Assembly: GCF_000427665.1 (NCBI RefSeq)
Contig: NZ_KE386572.1
Location: 2,070,196-2,134,195, forward strand
Direction of reading: 5' to 3'
Source: Geminicoccus roseus DSM 18922
Lineage (GTDB): Bacteria; Pseudomonadota; Alphaproteobacteria; Geminicoccales; Geminicoccaceae
Length of the DNA stretch: 64,000 nt
Shown here: one piece after another, positions 60,839 to 64,000 of the stretch
How the letters are laid out: every line of letters begins with the position of its first letter
Position numbering within the stretch: position 1 is the first letter of the stretch
Notes under the pieces: model-generated
The model's database searches: none
The model's input: the letters and a program-made list of their open reading frames with translations, nothing else
What the model was told of the DNA's origin: nothing
Made by a program: the position numbers and the translations under genes

Positions 60839-61255
60839 ATGATCCTGGGCCTGGGCAGCGACCTGATCGACATCCGGCGGATCGAGCGGGTGCTGCTGCG
60901 CTATGGCGACCGCTTCGCTAGGCGCTGCTTCACCCCGGTGGAGCGCGAGGCGGCCGACCGGCGGCTGCGCCGCGCCGAGACCTACGCCAAGCGCTATGCC
61001 GCCAAGGAGGCGGTCGCGAAGGCGCTCGGTACCGGGCTCGCTCAGGGCATCTCCTGGCAGGAGATCGGCGTGGAGAACCTGCCGGGCGGCAAGCCGGTGG
61101 TGCGCCTGAGCGGCCGCGCCGCCCGCCGGCTGGCCGAGATGACGCCGCCGGGCATGGTGGCCCAGGTCGAGCTGACGCTCACCGACGAGCCGCCTCTGGC
61201 CCAGGCCATGGCCCTGATTTCCGCTCTGCCCGAGGCAGCCTTGACCGGAAGGTGA
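60839..61255 (+). CDS. acpS: Holo-[acyl-carrier-protein] synthase AcpS
   Basis: Transfers 4'-phosphopantetheine from CoA to apo-ACP. 138 residues with the two signature motifs: GLGSDLIDIRRIER (metal-binding Asp8) and KRYAAKEAVAKALGTG (Glu and Lys). Slightly longer than E. coli AcpS because of a C-terminal extension. Follows pdxJ with a 10-nt gap, as in many Proteobacteria. Confidence 0.95.
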   Translation: MILGLGSDLIDIRRIERVLLRYGDRFARRCFTPVEREAADRRLRRAETYAKRYAAKEAVAKALGTGLAQGISWQEIGVENLPGGKPVVRLSGRAARRLAEMTPPGMVAQVELTLTDEPPLAQAMALISALPEAALTGR

Positions 61256-61396
61256 AGCCCGCCTCTCGCGAAACCGCTTGCTTTCTCCGAGCGTGTCGGG
61301 TCTTCCAGTCCTGCACATGGGTGCCGTGGTTCGTCGGTCGAGGCTGGTGGACCGTCGATAGCAACATTGCCTCCTGGCCACGATCCCGGTCGACCG

Positions 61397-62137
61397 ATGC
61401 CCGATCACGTCGCGCTTGATAAGCGCAAGCCTTCCTCAACGCTCGAGACCTTCAAGACCCTGGTCTACGCGATCCTGATCGCGCTGGTCGTGCGGACGTT
61501 CCTGTTCGAGCCGTTCAATATTCCGTCGGGCTCGATGAAGCCGACGCTCCTGGTGGGCGACTACCTGTTTGTCAGCAAGTACGCCTACGGCTACAGCCGC
61601 TGGTCGTTCCCCTTCGGCATCGTGCCGATCAACGGCCGGGTCTTCGGCAGCCTGCCCGAGCGCGGCGACGTCGCGGTGTTCAAGCGGCCGGGCGAGAATG
61701 TCGACTACATCAAGCGCGTGGTCGGCCTGCCGGGCGACCGGATCCAGATGCGCGCCGACCGGCTGTTCATCAACGGCGAGGAAGTGCCCCAGGAGCCGGC
61801 CGGCACCTTCTCCGACCTGCACGAGGGCAGCGTGCCCCAGTTCCGGGAGACCCTGCCCGGCGGCCGGGTCCACCAGATCCTGGACCGCTATCCGGATGGC
61901 CCGATGGACGACACCCAGGAGTTCCTGGTGCCCGAGGGCCATGTGTTCATGATGGGCGACAATCGCGACAATTCGCAGGATAGTCGTGATCCCAGCGTGG
62001 GCTATGTTCCGCTGGAGAATCTGGTCGGTCGCGCCGAAATCCTGTTCTTCTCCACGGATGGTTCGGCCGGCTTCTTGGAGCCCTGGGCATGGCCCTTTGC
62101 GATCCGCTTCGAGCGGTTGCTCTCGACGATTCGTTGA
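61397..62137 (+). CDS. lepB: Signal peptidase I LepB
   Basis: Inner-membrane peptidase that removes Sec/Tat signal peptides. 246 residues with one N-terminal membrane helix (LETFKTLVYAILIALVVRTFLF), nucleophile Ser46 in PSGSMKPTL, general-base Lys106 in YIKRVVGLPGD, and the later boxes VFMMGDNRDNSQDSR and GRAEILFF. The start at 61397 is preferred over an in-frame ATG 30 nt upstream. A 141-bp gap after acpS may hold its own promoter. Its TGA shares a base with the rnc start (TGATG). Confidence 0.95.
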   Translation: MPDHVALDKRKPSSTLETFKTLVYAILIALVVRTFLFEPFNIPSGSMKPTLLVGDYLFVSKYAYGYSRWSFPFGIVPINGRVFGSLPERGDVAVFKRPGENVDYIKRVVGLPGDRIQMRADRLFINGEEVPQEPAGTFSDLHEGSVPQFRETLPGGRVHQILDRYPDGPMDDTQEFLVPEGHVFMMGDNRDNSQDSRDPSVGYVPLENLVGRAEILFFSTDGSAGFLEPWAWPFAIRFERLLSTIR

Positions 62138-62868
62138 TGGAGGCGAACACGCCCGCCCGTTCCGCGGGTGGGCCGGCCGTTCCGGCCGTGGAATCGGTGC
62201 TCGGCTACACCTTCCGCAAGCCTGAGCTCCTGAGCGAGGCGCTGACCCATGCCAGCGCCGTGCGCCGCTCGACCGCCCGGCACAAGGGCCGCCGCTCCAA
62301 CGAGCGCCTGGAATTCCTGGGCGACCGCGTGCTGGGCCTGGTGGTCGCGCACATGCTGATCGAGCATTTCCGCGCCGACCCCGAGGGCACCCTGGCCCTG
62401 CGCCAGGACGGCCTGGTCCGGCGCGAGACCTTGGCCGGCATCGCCCGCAAGCTCGGCGTCGGCGGCTGGCTGGTGGTCGCGCGCAGCGAGGAGGACGGCG
62501 GCGGACGGGACAATCCGGCGATTCTGGCCGACACGGTGGAAGCCCTGATCGGCGCGATCTATCTGGATGGGGGCTGGCAGCCGGCCGAGAGCTTCGTGCG
62601 CCGGCACTGGCAGCCGCTGATCGCCAATGCCGGGCTGCCCAGCCGCGATCCCAAGACCGCGCTGCAGGAATGGGCGCAGGCCCGCAGCCTGGAACGGCCC
62701 GCCTACCTCGTGGTCGCCACCGATGGGCCGCCGCACGCGCCGACCTTCCAGGTGAGCGTCAGCCTGCCCGGCATGCCGGACGTGACCGCGTCCGGCTCCT
62801 CCAAGCGCGCGGCCGAGCAGGCCGCCGCCAGCCTCATGCTTGAACGCCTTTCCGGTATGCCCTCATGA
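62137..62868 (+). CDS. rnc: Ribonuclease III
   Basis: Endonuclease for double-stranded RNA in rRNA and mRNA processing. 243 residues: catalytic domain with the signature NERLEFLGDRVLGLVVAHML, second acidic site in ADTVEALIGAIYLDGG, and a C-terminal double-stranded-RNA-binding domain (DPKTALQEWAQARSLERPAYL ... SGSSKRAAEQAAASLML). It starts within the lepB stop and overlaps era by 4 bp (ATGA), a tightly coupled lepB-rnc-era unit. Confidence 0.96.
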   Translation: MEANTPARSAGGPAVPAVESVLGYTFRKPELLSEALTHASAVRRSTARHKGRRSNERLEFLGDRVLGLVVAHMLIEHFRADPEGTLALRQDGLVRRETLAGIARKLGVGGWLVVARSEEDGGGRDNPAILADTVEALIGAIYLDGGWQPAESFVRRHWQPLIANAGLPSRDPKTALQEWAQARSLERPAYLVVATDGPPHAPTFQVSVSLPGMPDVTASGSSKRAAEQAAASLMLERLSGMPS

Positions 62869-63797
62869 TCACCTCCGACGACACCGCCTCGCCTGAAGGC
62901 CCCGCCACCTCCTGCGGCTTCATCGCCTTCGCCGGCGCGCCCAACGCCGGCAAGTCCACGCTGCTGAACCACCTGGTCGGCCACAAGGTCTCGATCGTCA
63001 CGCCCAAGGCGCAGACCACCCGCCGGCGGGTGATCGGCATCTCCATGGTCGGCAGCACCCAGCTCCTGTTCGTCGACACGCCCGGGATCTTCGCCGACCC
63101 CAAGCGCGCCCTGGAGCGCGCCATGGTGCGGGCCGCCTGGGACGGGGTCGACGATGCCGACCTGGTCCTGTTCGTGCTGGATGCCTCCAAGGGGCTGAAC
63201 GCCCAGGCCCGCGCCGTGCTGGAAGGCCTGGGCGAGCGCCATCGCCGGGCCTGGCTGGTGATCAACAAGATCGACACGGTCCGCGGCGACCGGGCCCTGC
63301 CGCTGATCGCCGAGGCCAACCAGATCCTGCCGTTCGAGGAGACCTTCATCGTCTCCGCCACGCGCGGCGACGGCTGCGACGACCTCCTGGCCGCCCTGGC
63401 CAAGGCGATGCCGCCAAGCGCCTGGCTCTACCCCGAGGACCAGCTGTCCGACCTGTCGGACCGGGCGCTCGCCGCGGAGATCACCCGCGAGAAGGTGTTC
63501 CTCCAACTCCAGGACGAGCTGCCCTACAGCATCACCGTGGAGACCGAGCAGTACCTGGAGAGCCAGGACGGCAAGGAGATCCGCATCGACCAGGTGATCT
63601 ACGTGCTGCGCGACAGCCAGAAGGCGATCGTGCTGGGCAAGGGCGGCGCGCGGATCAAGGCGATCGGCCAGGCGGCCCGCCAGGACCTGGAGAAGCTCTT
63701 GGACGCGCGGGTCCACCTGTTCCTGTTCGTCAAGGTCCGCGAGTGGACCGACGATCCCGAGCGCTATCGGGAAATGGGGCTCGACACCCGGGACTGA
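62865..63797 (+). CDS. era: GTPase Era
   Basis: Ras-like GTPase for 16S rRNA maturation and 30S assembly. 310 residues: G1 GAPNAGKST, G2 TTRRRVIG, G3 DTPG, G4 NKID, G5 SATRGDG, then a KH domain with LGKGGARIKAIG near residue 265. Start overlaps the rnc stop (ATGA). The recO start follows 4 nt after the era stop. Confidence 0.97.
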   Translation: MITSDDTASPEGPATSCGFIAFAGAPNAGKSTLLNHLVGHKVSIVTPKAQTTRRRVIGISMVGSTQLLFVDTPGIFADPKRALERAMVRAAWDGVDDADLVLFVLDASKGLNAQARAVLEGLGERHRRAWLVINKIDTVRGDRALPLIAEANQILPFEETFIVSATRGDGCDDLLAALAKAMPPSAWLYPEDQLSDLSDRALAAEITREKVFLQLQDELPYSITVETEQYLESQDGKEIRIDQVIYVLRDSQKAIVLGKGGARIKAIGQAARQDLEKLLDARVHLFLFVKVREWTDDPERYREMGLDTRD

Positions 63798-63801
63798 TCC
63801 C

Positions 63802-64000
63802 TTGGACTGGCACGACGAAGGCTTCGTCCTGACCCGCCGCCGCCATGGCGAGGCCAGCCTCGTCGTGAACGTCTTCACCTTCGAGCATGGCCGCCATGCC
63901 GGCCTGGTGCAGGGCGGCGCGGCGCGGGCCAACGCCCATCTCTGGCAGCCCGGCAACCGGCTGGACCTGCACTGGCATGCCCGGATCGCCGAGCAATTGG
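63802..64000 (+). CDS. recO: DNA repair protein RecO, N-terminal part (partial at window end)
   Basis: About 66 codons before the window ends. The residues after a TTG start at 63802 (DWHDEGFVLTRRRHGEASLVVNV, then EHGRHAGLVQGGA) match the OB-fold N-terminus of RecO, which loads RecA with RecR. GGGA lies 8 nt upstream of the TTG. Its position behind era is the conserved order. The zinc-binding and helical parts lie beyond the window. Confidence 0.88.
   Translation, partial: MDWHDEGFVLTRRRHGEASLVVNVFTFEHGRHAGLVQGGAARANAHLWQPGNRLDLHWHARIAEQL

Overview
The window is one contiguous, very GC-rich chromosomal segment with strong G/C preference at third codon positions. Two housekeeping blocks, bamD-recN-ligA at the left edge and pdxJ-acpS-lepB-rnc-era-recO at the right edge, together with a queG/GST pair, GlcDEF-type glycolate oxidase and several GntR/FCD, Lrp and MarR regulators, point to an alphaproteobacterium. 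It is probably of the Rhodospirillales/Geminicoccaceae kind, but that assignment is an inference from gene order and composition only. I see no rRNA, tRNA, CRISPR array, insertion sequence or prophage.

Layout. 1-4167: outer-membrane assembly and DNA repair (bamD end, recN, ligA, small membrane protein). 4164-8717: small regulator/enzyme units (LysR with divergent GST, aminopeptidase P, ABM-like protein with divergent Lrp). 8728-13423: infC, thrS and two glycosyltransferases on the minus strand. 13527-16937: alpha/beta hydrolase, NAD-binding epimerase, queG, GST. 17019-22495: glcD-glcE-glcF preceded by a PuuA-like glutamine synthetase homologue. 22716-29321: enolase-superfamily enzyme, BON-domain protein, two-module RTX calcium-binding protein, SGNH hydrolase, GFO/IDH/MocA oxidoreductase, DMT exporter. 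29326-34460: acyl-CoA dehydrogenase, cupin, TPR protein, XRE-cupin regulator with GNAT.

34523-53507 is a large nitrogen/amine uptake and catabolism zone. A minus-strand operon runs FAD amine oxidase, MarR, SDR, second FAD oxidase, peptide-type binding protein and two permeases. Facing it is a PotD/PotB/PotC-like set without an ATPase. After a UvrD-type helicase and a GntR/FCD regulator comes a complete PotABCD-like importer plus an Asp/Glu (hydantoin-type) racemase. Upstream of this last operon lie a sigma-54-like promoter and a perfect 16-bp palindrome of the GntR/FCD type.

53607-55860 holds a serine-resolvase homologue whose catalytic serine position is phenylalanine, followed by the YifB/ComM ATPase. 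56016-60001 is a UgpA-UgpE-UgpB importer ending in a GpdQ-like glycerophosphodiesterase, which reads as a glycerophosphodiester uptake-and-hydrolysis module.

All four binding-protein genes of ABC importers in the window are followed directly by a stable hairpin, and three of the four importers have no ATPase gene nearby. Those two patterns, the sigma-54/GntR control region, the nucleophile-less resolvase and the Ugp-GpdQ unit are the points I consider most worth a second look. I did not find a clearly unprecedented multi-gene system.
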